Shown piece after piece: positions 17,595 to 26,614 of a stretch of DNA of 64,000 nt. Both the position numbers and the translations under genes were made by a program. Positions within the stretch are counted from its first letter, which is position 1. Every line of letters starts with the position of its first letter. Origin of the DNA: Roseobacter denitrificans OCh 114 (GTDB lineage Bacteria > Pseudomonadota > Alphaproteobacteria > Rhodobacterales > Rhodobacteraceae). Under the pieces are notes generated by a model. That model did no database searches. It saw only the letters and a list, made by a program, of their open reading frames with translations, and was not told where the DNA came from. Where the stretch lies: NCBI RefSeq assembly GCF_000014045.1, contig NC_008209.1:1387001-1451000 (forward strand), given 5' to 3'.

Positions 17595-17821
17595 GTCCGG
17601 TTATCAAACCGCGACGGGTGCCAATTCGAAATCGGGCGGGGCTGTCCTCATCAGTCAAAAACATCCTTGCCTCGGGCTGTTGCGATACTTCGGTCGGCCG
17701 AAAGTGGCACAGCGATGAGCCATGAAGCGCATGCTGTGCGCATAGGTCGTAACTTGCCGGACTGTCACCCGGCAGTGTGCAGTGACTTGAACTTGATCAC
17801 GCGGCAGGGGCCGTTCGGCGC

Positions 17822-18070
17822 TCAGGTCTTTGTCTTGCGCTTGGCGGCAGCCTTTTTGGCGGCGGGCTTTTTCGATGCCGCTGCTGGTTTGCGCGTCGCT
17901 GCGGCACTGGCTTTCTTCGCCGGTTTCTTGGCTTTTGGCTGGCTGGTTTTGAGCATTTCAACCGCGCGCATCCAGTGCGCGTGCTCTTGTCCCGCCGGTT
18001 GGCCCTCGTTGAGCCAGATGAAATACGCGGCTTCACGGACGGTGGATTCATCAATGTGTTTTTCGGTCAT
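17822..18070 (-). CDS. DUF2934 protein with lysine/alanine-rich tail
   Basis: An 82-residue protein with an AAGGAG Shine-Dalgarno. Residues about 5-42 match DUF2934 (IDESTVREAAYFIWLNEGQP, then HWMRAVEML). Residues about 45-82 form a strongly basic Lys/Ala/Pro tail with repeated PAKK/PAAKK/AAAKRK units, resembling the tails of histone H1-like bacterial proteins. DNA or RNA association is therefore plausible but not shown. It is a single gene. Confidence 0.8.
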   Translation of the reverse strand: MTEKHIDESTVREAAYFIWLNEGQPAGQEHAHWMRAVEMLKTSQPKAKKPAKKASAAATRKPAAASKKPAAKKAAAKRKTKT

Positions 18071-18378
18071 AGCAAAACTCCTTGTTGCCGAAACAGGATG
18101 TGTTAGCGCTAACCAAAATGCTGCACGTGCACAATAGTCTGCGGGCGCTCTGGTGGAAAATGTTACCCAAACGCCCCGCCAACCCGACCCGGCTGCGACA
18201 CGGGGCCAACCCTGACGGGCGGCGAGGCTGCGAAATTGTCATCTCGCCGCGTGTTTGCTGCTGTTTTCTTGCAATCCAAAGCGTCATGCGGAAAACCTCG
18301 ATCACATAACGCTGCCTGAAATCAAAGATTTCAACGCGTTACGTGATATTCGATGTGTGAGGTATTTGGTCAGACGCT
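18071..18378. other. Intergenic region between mtlK and DUF2934 genes
   Basis: A 308-bp gap. Its right third is the palindromic repeat at 18278-18380. The left part holds the leader of the DUF2934 gene, including the palindrome TGTTAGCGCTAAC (18100-18112). No gene is seen. Confidence 0.6.
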
Positions 18379-18380
18379 TT
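18278..18380. repeat. Palindromic intergenic repeat, copy 1
   Basis: A 103-bp element bounded by perfect 8-bp inverted ends AAAGCGTC (18278-18285) and GACGCTTT (18373-18380). Inside are nested inverted segments: ATCAC/GTGAT, TAACGC/GCGTTA and TGAAATC/GATTTCA around an AAA loop. It abuts the mtlK stop codon. A second, diverged copy occurs at 57670-57773. Confidence 0.85.
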
Positions 18381-19860
18381 ATGCGCGCGCACTCTTGGTA
18401 TATTCGACAAGAGCAGCCTGGCAGCCTTGCGACCAGATCATCTCCAACCACCTGATAAATGCCCGAGAGAACGTGGGGTTTTCCAATAGATCCCCGTATA
18501 GATTGGTCTGCTCAAGCCATGCCACGGGGCGTGTTTTTGCAGCCAAGGCAGCATCTTTGAGCGCATCCCAGATAGGATCGTTTGCGGCGATCTCAGAGCC
18601 ATCTTCGCGCGTACCTGCACACATGCGCGCCCAGAGGGCCTCAACCAGCGCGAGCCCTTCAATGGATCGCCCTGCAGCCAGTTGATCGCGCAGAATGGGC
18701 AGCACGAATCCGGTGTGACGCGCGGAGCCGTCAAAGGCCACGCGACGTGTCGTGTCGACAATCTGCGGGTTCGCGAACCGCTGCTCGATCAGGTCAACGT
18801 ATTCTGCCGGTGTCTTTCCCGGCACCGGCGCGACAGTCGGCGCAATCTCGCTTCTCTGGACCGCGCCGAAGAAGGCGCGAATGTTGGGATCGGCCATACA
18901 GCCTGCAATCGTCTCAATCCCGAGGGTTTCACCAACATTTGCAATGACCTGATGGCCCGCGTTCAGAATGCGGATTTTCATCGTCTCATATGCGTGGACA
19001 TCATCCGTGAATGTCGCGCCGGTTTGTTCCCAATCCGGACGGCCTGCGCAAAATGCGTCTTCGATGACCCATTGACGGAAGGCTTCATGCGTCACTACTG
19101 CGTTGTCCTTGATCCCGAAATCGCGGGCAAGGGCGAGCTCCTTGGGACCGGTGGCAGGCGCAATGCAATCAACCATCGAATTGGGGAAGGCCCCATTTTC
19201 ATCGATCCAACCGGCAAGAGCAGGATCGGACATGCGAGCGAGCGATACCACCGTCTGTCGCAGAATATCGCCATTGCCCTGCAGATTGTCACAGCTTTGG
19301 CAGGTAAAAGGCAGATGCCCGGCAGCACGACGGGCGCGAAGTGCGGCGATGATTGCGCCAAACGCCGTGCGCGGCGTATCGACATGTGCAGCATCGTGAA
19401 GCATGTCTTCGTGGCTGGCATCAAACCCCTTGGTGACCGGGTCGATATAGTACCCGCTTTCGGTAACGGTCATCGAGACGATCCGGATGGAAGGGTCCGC
19501 CATCTGACGGATCAGCGCGCCATTTCCATCCTCGATCGGCAGGTAGTCGATCATCGAACCCACCACCTCAGCCGAGGTTTTCCGAGGGTCCAGTTCGATC
19601 AGCGTGGTAAGGCAGTCCTGCGCCATCAGTTTTTCGCGCATCGCGGTATCGTAGGGGCGCACCCCCGCTCCGATGATGGCCCAGTCATGCGCTTTGCCGT
19701 CCTGCATCAGACGGTGCAGATACCAGGCCTGATGCGCACGATGGAAATTACCGACACCGATGTGAACAATGCCCGGTGTCAGGGCCCCGCGATCATAGTT
19801 TGGACGTTCAACGCGCAGTCGATCCAGCGTCGCATTTGAAAGGGCGATCAGTTCATCCAT
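18379..19860 (-). CDS. mtlK: Mannitol 2-dehydrogenase (long-chain polyol dehydrogenase)
   Basis: A 493-residue NAD-dependent polyol dehydrogenase converting D-mannitol to D-fructose. The Rossmann-like N-terminus has HIGVGNFHRAHQAWY. The family's catalytic K-x(4)-N-x2-H signature is in KIRILNAGHQ (about residue 295). It follows the ABC transporter genes on the same strand after a 182-bp gap. The Rhodobacter sphaeroides polyol operon also carries the sorbitol dehydrogenase smoS at this point; no short-chain dehydrogenase gene is present here. Activity on D-arabinitol and sorbitol is also possible. Confidence 0.9.
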   Translation of the reverse strand: MDELIALSNATLDRLRVERPNYDRGALTPGIVHIGVGNFHRAHQAWYLHRLMQDGKAHDWAIIGAGVRPYDTAMREKLMAQDCLTTLIELDPRKTSAEVVGSMIDYLPIEDGNGALIRQMADPSIRIVSMTVTESGYYIDPVTKGFDASHEDMLHDAAHVDTPRTAFGAIIAALRARRAAGHLPFTCQSCDNLQGNGDILRQTVVSLARMSDPALAGWIDENGAFPNSMVDCIAPATGPKELALARDFGIKDNAVVTHEAFRQWVIEDAFCAGRPDWEQTGATFTDDVHAYETMKIRILNAGHQVIANVGETLGIETIAGCMADPNIRAFFGAVQRSEIAPTVAPVPGKTPAEYVDLIEQRFANPQIVDTTRRVAFDGSARHTGFVLPILRDQLAAGRSIEGLALVEALWARMCAGTREDGSEIAANDPIWDALKDAALAAKTRPVAWLEQTNLYGDLLENPTFSRAFIRWLEMIWSQGCQAALVEYTKSARA

Positions 19861-19915
19861 GGTCCAATATCCACGTTAAAAGGTTGTGCGATGATAGGGA
19901 TTGCGGCGCGGCCCG

Positions 19916-20033
19916 CCGGACAGACATCCGTTTGGGTCAGGTAAGCCATGGTGCCGCCGCGCCTGCCTGTTTTGCGCAGCATGGGGTCGCGCGACCCGTC
20001 GGGCGTCACGTGTTATCCGGGATGTCTGTCCGG
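19916..20033. repeat. Inverted-repeat element between smoK and mtlK
   Basis: Perfect 14-bp inverted arms, CCGGACAGACATCC (19916-19929) and GGATGTCTGTCCGG (20020-20033), enclose 90 bp that itself contains the palindrome GGGTCGCGCGACCC. It fills most of the intergenic gap inside the operon. It could fold as an RNA processing, stabilising or attenuating structure, or be a small mobile remnant. No target duplication is evident. Confidence 0.75.
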
Positions 20034-20042
20034 GCACCTGCA

Positions 20043-21047
20043 TCAGTCTATCCGGAGGCCTTGATCATTGAACTTGTGCAGCTTGTCCAATTGGGGGGTC
20101 AGAAAGATTGGGTCGCCGTGTTTGACCTGAATATCGCCAGTGATGCGCACGGTGATCATATCCCCAAGGCCTGTATCATGGACGTGGATGAAGGTATCAG
20201 AGCCGAGGTGTTCTGCAACGCCGACGCGTCCTTCCCACATGCCTTCGGTCATGCTTACGTCCGTATGTTCGGGGCGGATGCCGATGGTTGCCGCATTGTG
20301 TTTTGCGGCCTCGGGCCCCTTGATCAGGTTCATCTTGGGAGAGCCGATGAAGCCCGCCACGAACTCGTTGCGCGGGGCGTGATAGAGGTCAAGCGGGGAG
20401 CCGACCTGCTCGATAAAGCCTGCGCGCAGTACCACGATCTTGTCGGCCATGGTCATCGCTTCGACCTGATCGTGGGTGACGTAGATCATGGTCGTCTTGA
20501 GCCGCTCGTGCAGCTCGCTGATCTCGAGGCGCATGCCCACACGCAATGCCGCATCAAGGTTCGACAAAGGCTCGTCAAACAGAAACGCAGAAGGTTCACG
20601 CACAATCGAGCGGCCGATGGCGACCCGCTGACGCTGCCCGCCGGACAACTGGCCGGGCTTGCGGTCCAGATAATCCGTGAGGTTCAGCGCCTTGGCAGCC
20701 CCTTCGATGCGGCGCTTCTGCTCATCCTCCGGCACGCCTGCCATCTTCATTGGAAAGGCGATGTTCTTGCGCACCGACATATGCGGATAAAGCGCGTAGG
20801 ACTGGAACACCATGGCCAGGCCGCGTTTGGCGGGGGGGACGTTGGTGGCGTCTGCGCCGTCGATCTCGATATGCCCCGACGTGATGTCTTCAAGCCCCGC
20901 GATCAGCCGCAGCAAGGTGGATTTACCGCAGCCCGAAGGGCCGACAAACACCGTGAACTCGCCATCTTCGATGGTCAGATCCAGCGGTGGGATGACCTGA
21001 GTTTCACCGAAGCTTTTGGTCACCTGGTTGAGTTTGATTTGTCCCAT
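20043..21047 (-). CDS. smoK: Polyol ABC transporter ATP-binding protein
   Basis: A 334-residue MalK/UgpC-type ATPase. Walker A is [12 protein letters not shown] (about residue 37), the signature is [13 protein letters not shown] (about 135) and Walker B is [12 protein letters not shown] (about 155). A C-terminal TOBE/OB regulatory domain begins at about 235. It energises the mannitol/sorbitol permease encoded just upstream and lies 12 bp after smoG. Confidence 0.92.
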   Translation of the reverse strand: MGQIKLNQVTKSFGETQVIPPLDLTIEDGEFTVFVGPSGCGKSTLLRLIAGLEDITSGHIEIDGADATNVPPAKRGLAMVFQSYALYPHMSVRKNIAFPMKMAGVPEDEQKRRIEGAAKALNLTDYLDRKPGQLSGGQRQRVAIGRSIVREPSAFLFDEPLSNLDAALRVGMRLEISELHERLKTTMIYVTHDQVEAMTMADKIVVLRAGFIEQVGSPLDLYHAPRNEFVAGFIGSPKMNLIKGPEAAKHNAATIGIRPEHTDVSMTEGMWEGRVGVAEHLGSDTFIHVHDTGLGDMITVRITGDIQVKHGDPIFLTPQLDKLHKFNDQGLRID

Positions 21048-21059
21048 TGGTCAAATTCC

Positions 21060-21890
21060 TTATTTTACGGCGCCGAAGGTGAGGCCGCTGACAAGTTGTT
21101 TCTGGCTGAACCAGCCGAGGATGAGGATCGGTGCGATGGCCATGGTCGAGGCCGCACTGAGCTTGGCGAAAAACAATCCCTCCGGGCTGGAGTAGCTTGC
21201 GATGAAAGCCGTCAGAGGTGCCGCATTGGCCGCTGTGAGGTTCAGGGTCCAGAAAGCTTCGTTCCACGCGAGGATAAAGTTCAGCAGCACGGTCGAGGCG
21301 ATGCCCGGAATGGCCATCGGGGTCAGCACATAGAGGATTTCCTCTTTGAGGGAGGCCCCGTCCATCCGCGCCGCTTCCAGAATTTCGCCCGGAATCTCGC
21401 GGAAATAAGTGTAAAGCATCCAGACGATGATTGGCAGGTTCATCAGCATCAGAACGATGACCAGACCGACACGGCTGTCCAGAATTCCGAGATTGATGAA
21501 GATCAGGTAGATCGGATAAAGCACACCCACCGCTGGCAACATTTTGGTGGACAACATCCAAAGCAGGATGTCCTTGGTCCGCTTGGAGGGCACAAAGGCC
21601 ATGGACCATGCTGCGGGCACCGCGACGATGATGCCCAGAATGGTTGAACCGCCCGCGATGATAATCGAATTCCACAGGAATTTGGCGTAGTTTGACCGCT
21701 CCATCACGGCTTCGTAGTTTTCCAGCGTCCAGTCAAAGGCGAGGAACACCGGTGGATCCGCAATCGCTGTGGCTTCGGTTTTGAAGCTGGTCAGGATCGT
21801 CCAGAGGATCGGAAAGAAAATCAGCAGACCGATACCCCATGCCAGTGCGGTATTGATGAGCTTACGTTGTTGTGTAACTGCGCGGGCCAT
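21060..21890 (-). CDS. smoG: Polyol ABC transporter permease
   Basis: A 276-residue MalG-type permease with six membrane segments and the ATPase-contacting EAA loop EAARMDGASLKEEILYVLTP (about residues 180-200). It pairs with the permease encoded upstream, from which it is separated by 10 bp. Polyol specificity is inferred from the operon and likeness to Rhodobacter SmoG. Confidence 0.9.
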   Translation of the reverse strand: MARAVTQQRKLINTALAWGIGLLIFFPILWTILTSFKTEATAIADPPVFLAFDWTLENYEAVMERSNYAKFLWNSIIIAGGSTILGIIVAVPAAWSMAFVPSKRTKDILLWMLSTKMLPAVGVLYPIYLIFINLGILDSRVGLVIVLMLMNLPIIVWMLYTYFREIPGEILEAARMDGASLKEEILYVLTPMAIPGIASTVLLNFILAWNEAFWTLNLTAANAAPLTAFIASYSSPEGLFFAKLSAASTMAIAPILILGWFSQKQLVSGLTFGAVK

Positions 21891-21900
21891 TATGTCCTCC

Positions 21901-22767
21901 TCACGCGTCGAGATTCTTGCCGACGATGCGCATCAGGAAGATGGCAACGATATTGGCGAGAATGATTGCATAGACACCACCGGCAGACCCAAGTCCGACG
22001 TTCTGGCTTTCGAGCACGCGCTGATAGATCAGGTAGGTCAGCGTGCGGGTGCCAAAGGCGCCGCCTGTTGTCACGAAGATCTCAGCAAAGACCGCCAGCA
22101 AGAATATGGTCTGGATCAGGATCACAATCGTGATCGCACGGCCAAGGTGTGGCAGGATGATGTAGCCAAAGCGCTTGATCGGCGGGGCACCGTCCATTTC
22201 GGCGGCTTCCAGCTGCTCGCTGTCGAGCGACTGAATGGCCGTCAGCAGGATCAGCGTCGCAAAGGGTAGCCATTGCCAGGATACGATCATTACGATCGAG
22301 GGCATGGAGGCCTCCGAAAGCCAGGCGACCGGCTCCGCGCCGAAGAACTTCCATAAATGCGCAAACAATCCATTCACCGGATCCATGAACATGTTCTTCC
22401 AGACCAGCGCCGAGACGGTGGGCATGACAAAGAACGGGGCGATCACGAGGATGCGCACGATCCCCTGTCCCCACATGGGCTGGTTGAGCAGGATGGCCAG
22501 CAGGATGCCAAGCACAACAGTGATGATAAGAACACCACCCACAATCGTCAGGGTGGCGACAACAGAAGGCCAAAAGGCACTGGAACTTACAAACCGAACA
22601 TAATTGTCAAAACCAACCCATCCAAGATCACCGCCCCGAAGCGGCAGGTATTGTTTGAACGAGAACGTCAGGGTCATGATCAGGGGAACAAGCATCCAGC
22701 CGAGGAGCAGGACGACCGCAGGGGCCATCATCAGGCGGGCCGCTGATCGAGAGTGTTGGGTTGCCAT
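21901..22767 (-). CDS. smoF: Polyol ABC transporter permease
   Basis: A 288-residue MalF-type permease with six membrane segments and the EAA loop EAAEMDGAPPIKRFGYIILP (about residue 195). The frame is open upstream to 22821, but the ATG at 22767 follows an AGGAGG Shine-Dalgarno and gives the family length. It forms the channel with SmoG. Confidence 0.9.
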   Translation of the reverse strand: MATQHSRSAARLMMAPAVVLLLGWMLVPLIMTLTFSFKQYLPLRGGDLGWVGFDNYVRFVSSSAFWPSVVATLTIVGGVLIITVVLGILLAILLNQPMWGQGIVRILVIAPFFVMPTVSALVWKNMFMDPVNGLFAHLWKFFGAEPVAWLSEASMPSIVMIVSWQWLPFATLILLTAIQSLDSEQLEAAEMDGAPPIKRFGYIILPHLGRAITIVILIQTIFLLAVFAEIFVTTGGAFGTRTLTYLIYQRVLESQNVGLGSAGGVYAIILANIVAIFLMRIVGKNLDA

Positions 22768-22838
22768 GGGGCATACCTCCTGTGTTGATCGCCGGTGGGT
22801 GATCTTAAAACGGAGCTGCAATATTGAAAGAGAAGAAA

Positions 22839-22873
22839 CCCGGGGAGCACATGGGGGAATTGTGCCCCCCGGG
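22839..22873 (-). promoter_or_regulatory. Strong stem-loop between smoE and smoF
   Basis: The segments CCCGGGGAGCAC (22839-22850) and GTGCCCCCCGGG (22862-22873) pair with one A-C mismatch. A GC-rich hairpin placed after a binding-protein gene and before the permease genes commonly protects the upstream mRNA and lowers permease expression; that role is inferred here. Confidence 0.7.
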
Positions 22874-22886
22874 TCAGGAGGAGCGC

Positions 22887-24194
22887 TTAGCGGTAGCCAG
22901 CAGCTTCCATCGCGTCGTTGGTCAGCGCCTGTGCTTTGGCAAGCGCTTCTTCCACGGTCTGTTGACCTGCATAGACAGCCGAGAATTCCTGGCTGACTTC
23001 AGTTGCGATACCGGCAAACTCAGGGATCGCCGCAAACTGGATACCTACGTAAGGCACTGGTTTGACGGTCGGGTTGCTGGGGTCAGCCGCAAGGATCGAA
23101 TCCAGTGTCATCTGCGCGAAGGGAACCTCTTTGTAATTCGGGTTTTCATAGAGCGATGTGCGCGCACCGGGAGGGACGTTCGCCCAACCTTCGTTCGCAG
23201 CGACCAGTTCGATGTATTCTTTCGAGGTTGCCCATTCGATGAACTCTTTGGCGGCATCTTCTTTCTGCGTACCGGCAGGGATCGCCAGCGCCCAGGCCCA
23301 GAGCCAGTTCGCACGCTTCTCAACGCCTTCAGCGTTTGGTGCCAGCGCAAAGCCGACGCTGTCCGCAACGGTTGAATCGTTCGGGTTGGTCACGAAGGAC
23401 GCCGCAACGGTCGCGTCGATCCACATGCCGCATTTGCCCTGCTGGAACAGGTTCAGGTTCTCGTTGAAACCGTTGGTCGCATAGCCGGTCGGGCCGGATT
23501 CAGACATCATTTCGGTGAAGAAGGTCAGCGCTTCCTTCCACTCTGGCTGGTCGAACTGTGCATTCCATTCCTCATCAAACCAGCGTGCCCCGAAAGAGTT
23601 CGCCGTCACGGTGATGAACGCGCCACCTTCGCCCCAACCGGCCTTGCCGCGTAGGCAGATGCCGTTGATGTCGGCGTCACGATCGGTCATCGCCGCCGCC
23701 GCCTCACGAATGAACTGCCATGTGGGTGCGGTCGGCATTTCGAGCCCCGCCGCTTCCATCAGGTCGGTGCGGTACATGATCATGGAGCTTTCCCCATAAA
23801 ATGGCGCCGCGTACAGCGTGCCGTCGTGGCTGAGGCCGCCGCGCATTGCGGGCAGAATGTCATCCACGTCATATTCGGCGGAAAAATCATCGAGAGGGAC
23901 CAGCCAGCCATTGGCGCCCCAGATCGGCGTTTCATACATGCCGATTGTCATGATATCAAAGGATCCGCCCTTGGCCGCGATATCTGTTGTGACACGCTGA
24001 CGGAGGACGTTTTCCTCCAATGTGACCCACTCCACGGTGTGGCCGGTCTTGTCAGTGAAATCCTGTGTCAGACCCTGCATGCGGATCATGTCGCCGTTGT
24101 TGACTGTGGCAATTACCAAATTTTCGGCAAATGCACCGCCAGACATGACAAGTGCCATCGCCGTCGCAGTGCAAAGTGTTGTTATACGTGACAT
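22887..24194 (-). CDS. smoE: Polyol ABC transporter substrate-binding protein
   Basis: A 435-residue family 1 periplasmic binding protein. The signal peptide is MSRITTLCTATAMALVMSGG, with cleavage after AFA. The mature protein starts with the family pattern NLVIATVNNGDMIRMQ and ends with the helix VEEALAKAQALTNDAMEAAG. The ATG at 24194 follows AGGAGGAG, so the longer frame to 24230 is rejected. It is the first gene of the polyol operon. The motif at 24259-24276, shared with the regulator promoter, lies 65 bp upstream. Confidence 0.9.
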   Translation of the reverse strand: MSRITTLCTATAMALVMSGGAFAENLVIATVNNGDMIRMQGLTQDFTDKTGHTVEWVTLEENVLRQRVTTDIAAKGGSFDIMTIGMYETPIWGANGWLVPLDDFSAEYDVDDILPAMRGGLSHDGTLYAAPFYGESSMIMYRTDLMEAAGLEMPTAPTWQFIREAAAAMTDRDADINGICLRGKAGWGEGGAFITVTANSFGARWFDEEWNAQFDQPEWKEALTFFTEMMSESGPTGYATNGFNENLNLFQQGKCGMWIDATVAASFVTNPNDSTVADSVGFALAPNAEGVEKRANWLWAWALAIPAGTQKEDAAKEFIEWATSKEYIELVAANEGWANVPPGARTSLYENPNYKEVPFAQMTLDSILAADPSNPTVKPVPYVGIQFAAIPEFAGIATEVSQEFSAVYAGQQTVEEALAKAQALTNDAMEAAGYR

Positions 24195-24258
24195 CCCGAA
24201 ACTCCTCCTGGTTGGATGATGGTTAATCACTAACAGGGGAGATGGCGCGAAGTCAATT

Positions 24259-24276
24259 AAAAGTTATCGCGCGTAA
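24259..24276. promoter_or_regulatory. Probable operator upstream of smoE
   Basis: The 18-mer AAAAGTTATCGCGCGTAA lies 65 bp upstream of smoE. Its exact reverse complement occurs at 25363-25380 before the LacI regulator gene. The core TTATCGCGCGTAA is nearly palindromic with a CG centre, as in LacI-family operators. Confidence 0.75.
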
Positions 24277-24308
24277 ATAAAAGGCGAGGCGCATGTCAAA
24301 ACAAGTGC

Positions 24309-25340
24309 TTAGGCGGAATCCCTCATGATCAGGCGACCATAAAACGTCGTTTCTGTGCGATCCGAGAGCCGGTCATTATTTTCCAACATGCCAAAAAGTT
24401 CGCTGACGGCGCGATTCGCGATGGTTTCGTAGTCTTGTGCGATTGTCGTGAGCGGCGGGCATGTGAATTGTGAGAAGGGATGGTCATCATGCCCGGCGAT
24501 GCGCAGATCGCAATCCGCACCATGGCCCACCCGCAACCCAAGGCTATAGGCGGCGGATAGCATCCCAATTGCCAGACGGTCGTTGCTGCACAGGATCGTG
24601 TTCGTGCTGAATTCTTTTGCAGACAAAAACCGCCCGCCCTCTGTGCGTCCGATCTCCTCAAAGTTCCAGCCCTCGCCATCAGCCTGAAAGATGCGCGGCG
24701 CATGCCCGTGGCGCTCCATACTTTGAATGTAGGCCTGCCGACGCTTGTTTGCGTTGGGGTTAGAGGGATATTTCATTTCAAAAAAACAGGGTGCTTCGCC
24801 ACTACGACAAAGGTATTCCACCATTAAATCAACACTTTGATAGTTGTCCGTACCCACAAAGGCCTGACCGATGCCATCCATATTGGCGTCAAACAGAACC
24901 AGCGGAAAGTCATCGTCAAAACTCTTGACGGCATCTGCGTCAGACATGCGACCGAAAGGTGCAAGCAGAACCCCCGCCGGTTTGAGGGACCGCAAGGAAT
25001 TCAGATTGTCCCGCTCCATCTCCGGGCTGCCGTGCGAACTTTGTAAAATCGGGCTATAACCAGCTGCGATGCAGGCAAGCTCAACCCGCCTGCCAATCTC
25101 CGAAAAAAAAGGGTCTGCAAGGTTTGGTACGACGATTCCTATGTTCTTGGTCGTTCGCCTGTTCTGGTTTATGGCGAAAACATTGGGCTGGTAGTCGTAT
25201 TGCTTGAGGGACGCCTCGATCTTCGCACGTGTCGAGGAGCGTACGCTTTCCGGATCATTGAAGTACTTTGAAACGGTTGGGCGGGAAATGCCGCTGAGCG
25301 CGGCAAATTCTTCCATATTGCGAATTTTTGAGTGTCCCAT
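24309..25340 (-). CDS. LacI-family transcriptional regulator of polyol operon
   Basis: A 343-residue LacI regulator. The N-terminal helix-turn-helix and hinge are in FAALSGISRPTVSKYFNDP and KQYDYQPNVFA. The periplasmic-binding-like effector core follows (NIGIVVPNLADPFFSEIGRR). The ATG at 25340 places the helix-turn-helix at the N-terminus; the frame is open upstream to 25454. It lies 114 bp upstream of smoE on the same strand. A polyol such as mannitol or sorbitol is the likely effector. Confidence 0.9.
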   Translation of the reverse strand: MGHSKIRNMEEFAALSGISRPTVSKYFNDPESVRSSTRAKIEASLKQYDYQPNVFAINQNRRTTKNIGIVVPNLADPFFSEIGRRVELACIAAGYSPILQSSHGSPEMERDNLNSLRSLKPAGVLLAPFGRMSDADAVKSFDDDFPLVLFDANMDGIGQAFVGTDNYQSVDLMVEYLCRSGEAPCFFEMKYPSNPNANKRRQAYIQSMERHGHAPRIFQADGEGWNFEEIGRTEGGRFLSAKEFSTNTILCSNDRLAIGMLSAAYSLGLRVGHGADCDLRIAGHDDHPFSQFTCPPLTTIAQDYETIANRAVSELFGMLENNDRLSDRTETTFYGRLIMRDSA

Positions 25341-25797
25341 TTTTACCCCTGACGGTAAAAAATTACGCGCGATAACTTTTTTACCGTACAAAAACCCTCT
25401 GTAAGCCGTCAAGGGCATTCGTGACCAGAGGCCGTAAACGGGCTCGGGCGACACGGAATCTGCCTATGAGCGATGCGCATTTATACTGCCTGTGCATTTT
25501 CAAAGGTGCCCGCTGAACAAGTATCAGCTGTGTCGGGTCGGTTGGTGTTTTGAGTTGAACTGTCTATACGCGGCACCTTCTGACCCTTGCAGATGCTTAA
25601 AGAAGCTTGCCTCGGCGCGGCCGGGATGGCCTTCCTAACGGCCTGAAGGTTTTTGTCTCATCTACGTATTCGAGTATGTCGTGTTCCAGGTCCTCAAAAC
25701 GGCCACCCGGGCAAGTTGTCTTCTCGAAGGTCGGTTGATCATTTCAGACAAAGCGTCGCTTGTCGGTCCAATCGCATTGAGTGACGGGTGCAACCAG
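25341..25797. other. Intergenic region upstream of the LacI regulator
   Basis: A 457-bp gap holding the regulator's operator/promoter at 25352-25387. The remainder, up to the end of the kinase gene at 25798, contains no gene or RNA that I recognise. Confidence 0.5.
25352..25387. promoter_or_regulatory. Operator at the LacI regulator's own promoter
   Basis: Perfect 11-bp inverted arms ACGGTAAAAAA (25352-25362) and TTTTTTACCGT (25377-25387) flank the 14-nt core TTACGCGCGATAAC. Core plus right flank is the exact complement of the motif before smoE. It lies 12-47 bp upstream of the start codon, suggesting autoregulation. Confidence 0.75.
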
Positions 25798-26538
25798 TTA
25801 AAGCCCTATTTTGAAACGCATCTCCAAGGCAGTGTTAAACTGGGCATCCGGTTCAATCCACGCAAGTTCGCCGCCGTGGTTGTGAACTATCTTGCGTACG
25901 ATAGCCAATCCCATGCCGCTCCCCTCAACTTCGTCACGCGGTTTAAGCGTCGACATCGCTTCGAACACACGGTCGCGGTACTTCTCTGCGATGCCCGGCC
26001 CGTCATCTTGAACGCAGATTACGATTTCGCCTGCCAAGGTAAGTGAGCTCAGATGAATGTGACCGCTTGATTTATCATGGTGTTTGATGGCGTTGGATAT
26101 CAGGGCCGACAAAAGCGTCAGCATGTCATGTTCACCAAACTTCATACTCTTGCATTGAAAGTCGTGCGTCACTCGAAAAGACCTGGGGAGCGACACTTGG
26201 TCAAGTACAAGGTCCAGCGCCTCGTGAAAATCAACCAGTCGCGTCGACTGTAGCCTGCCGACCCTTGAGTAAGCGAGAAGGTCCGAGAGCATCCGATCGA
26301 GGCGTCGCGTCTGTGTTTCCAACAGGTCAAAATTCTCAGCCATTGGTTTGGACATCGAATGCCCGGCTGAAACAAAGTCCTCTTTTATCCACTGCGGCAC
26401 TTCCAGCAGTGCCCGAACCGAATTGCCGACATCATGGCTCAGTAAATACACGAGGTCTTCAAAGTCCTTTGAACTATTGTGCTCAACGGCCACATTCGAC
26501 ATGACAGTATACTGACGACCTTCACAAGAATTGATCAT
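25798..26538 (-). CDS. Soluble histidine kinase without a sensor domain
   Basis: A 246-residue protein that is almost entirely kinase core. The phospho-acceptor is in YLLSHDVGNSVRALL (about residue 35), the N-box region is LISNAIKHHDK, the G1 box is DDGPGIAEKYR and the G2 box is EGSGMGLAIVRK. The ATG at 26538 with AAAGG upstream is preferred to the TTG at 26553. There is no membrane segment or input domain. Its ATPase end shares the string PRDEVEGSG with the membrane kinase at 28207-30150, so the two are close relatives. It may be a second input to the same response regulator. Confidence 0.82.
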   Translation of the reverse strand: MINSCEGRQYTVMSNVAVEHNSSKDFEDLVYLLSHDVGNSVRALLEVPQWIKEDFVSAGHSMSKPMAENFDLLETQTRRLDRMLSDLLAYSRVGRLQSTRLVDFHEALDLVLDQVSLPRSFRVTHDFQCKSMKFGEHDMLTLLSALISNAIKHHDKSSGHIHLSSLTLAGEIVICVQDDGPGIAEKYRDRVFEAMSTLKPRDEVEGSGMGLAIVRKIVHNHGGELAWIEPDAQFNTALEMRFKIGL

Positions 26539-26614
26539 GGAATACCTTTGCAACAGACTGGTGTCAGTATACCTCTGAGCGCCTTAAAACCGGATTAATG
26601 GGCCTGCGTTTGCA

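Noticed and set aside
19776..21647. A 623-codon plus-strand open frame opposite mtlK and the smo genes
   Set aside because: It is antisense to genes with clear family motifs, is rich in His/Arg/Gly as expected of a high-GC shadow frame, and has no domain.
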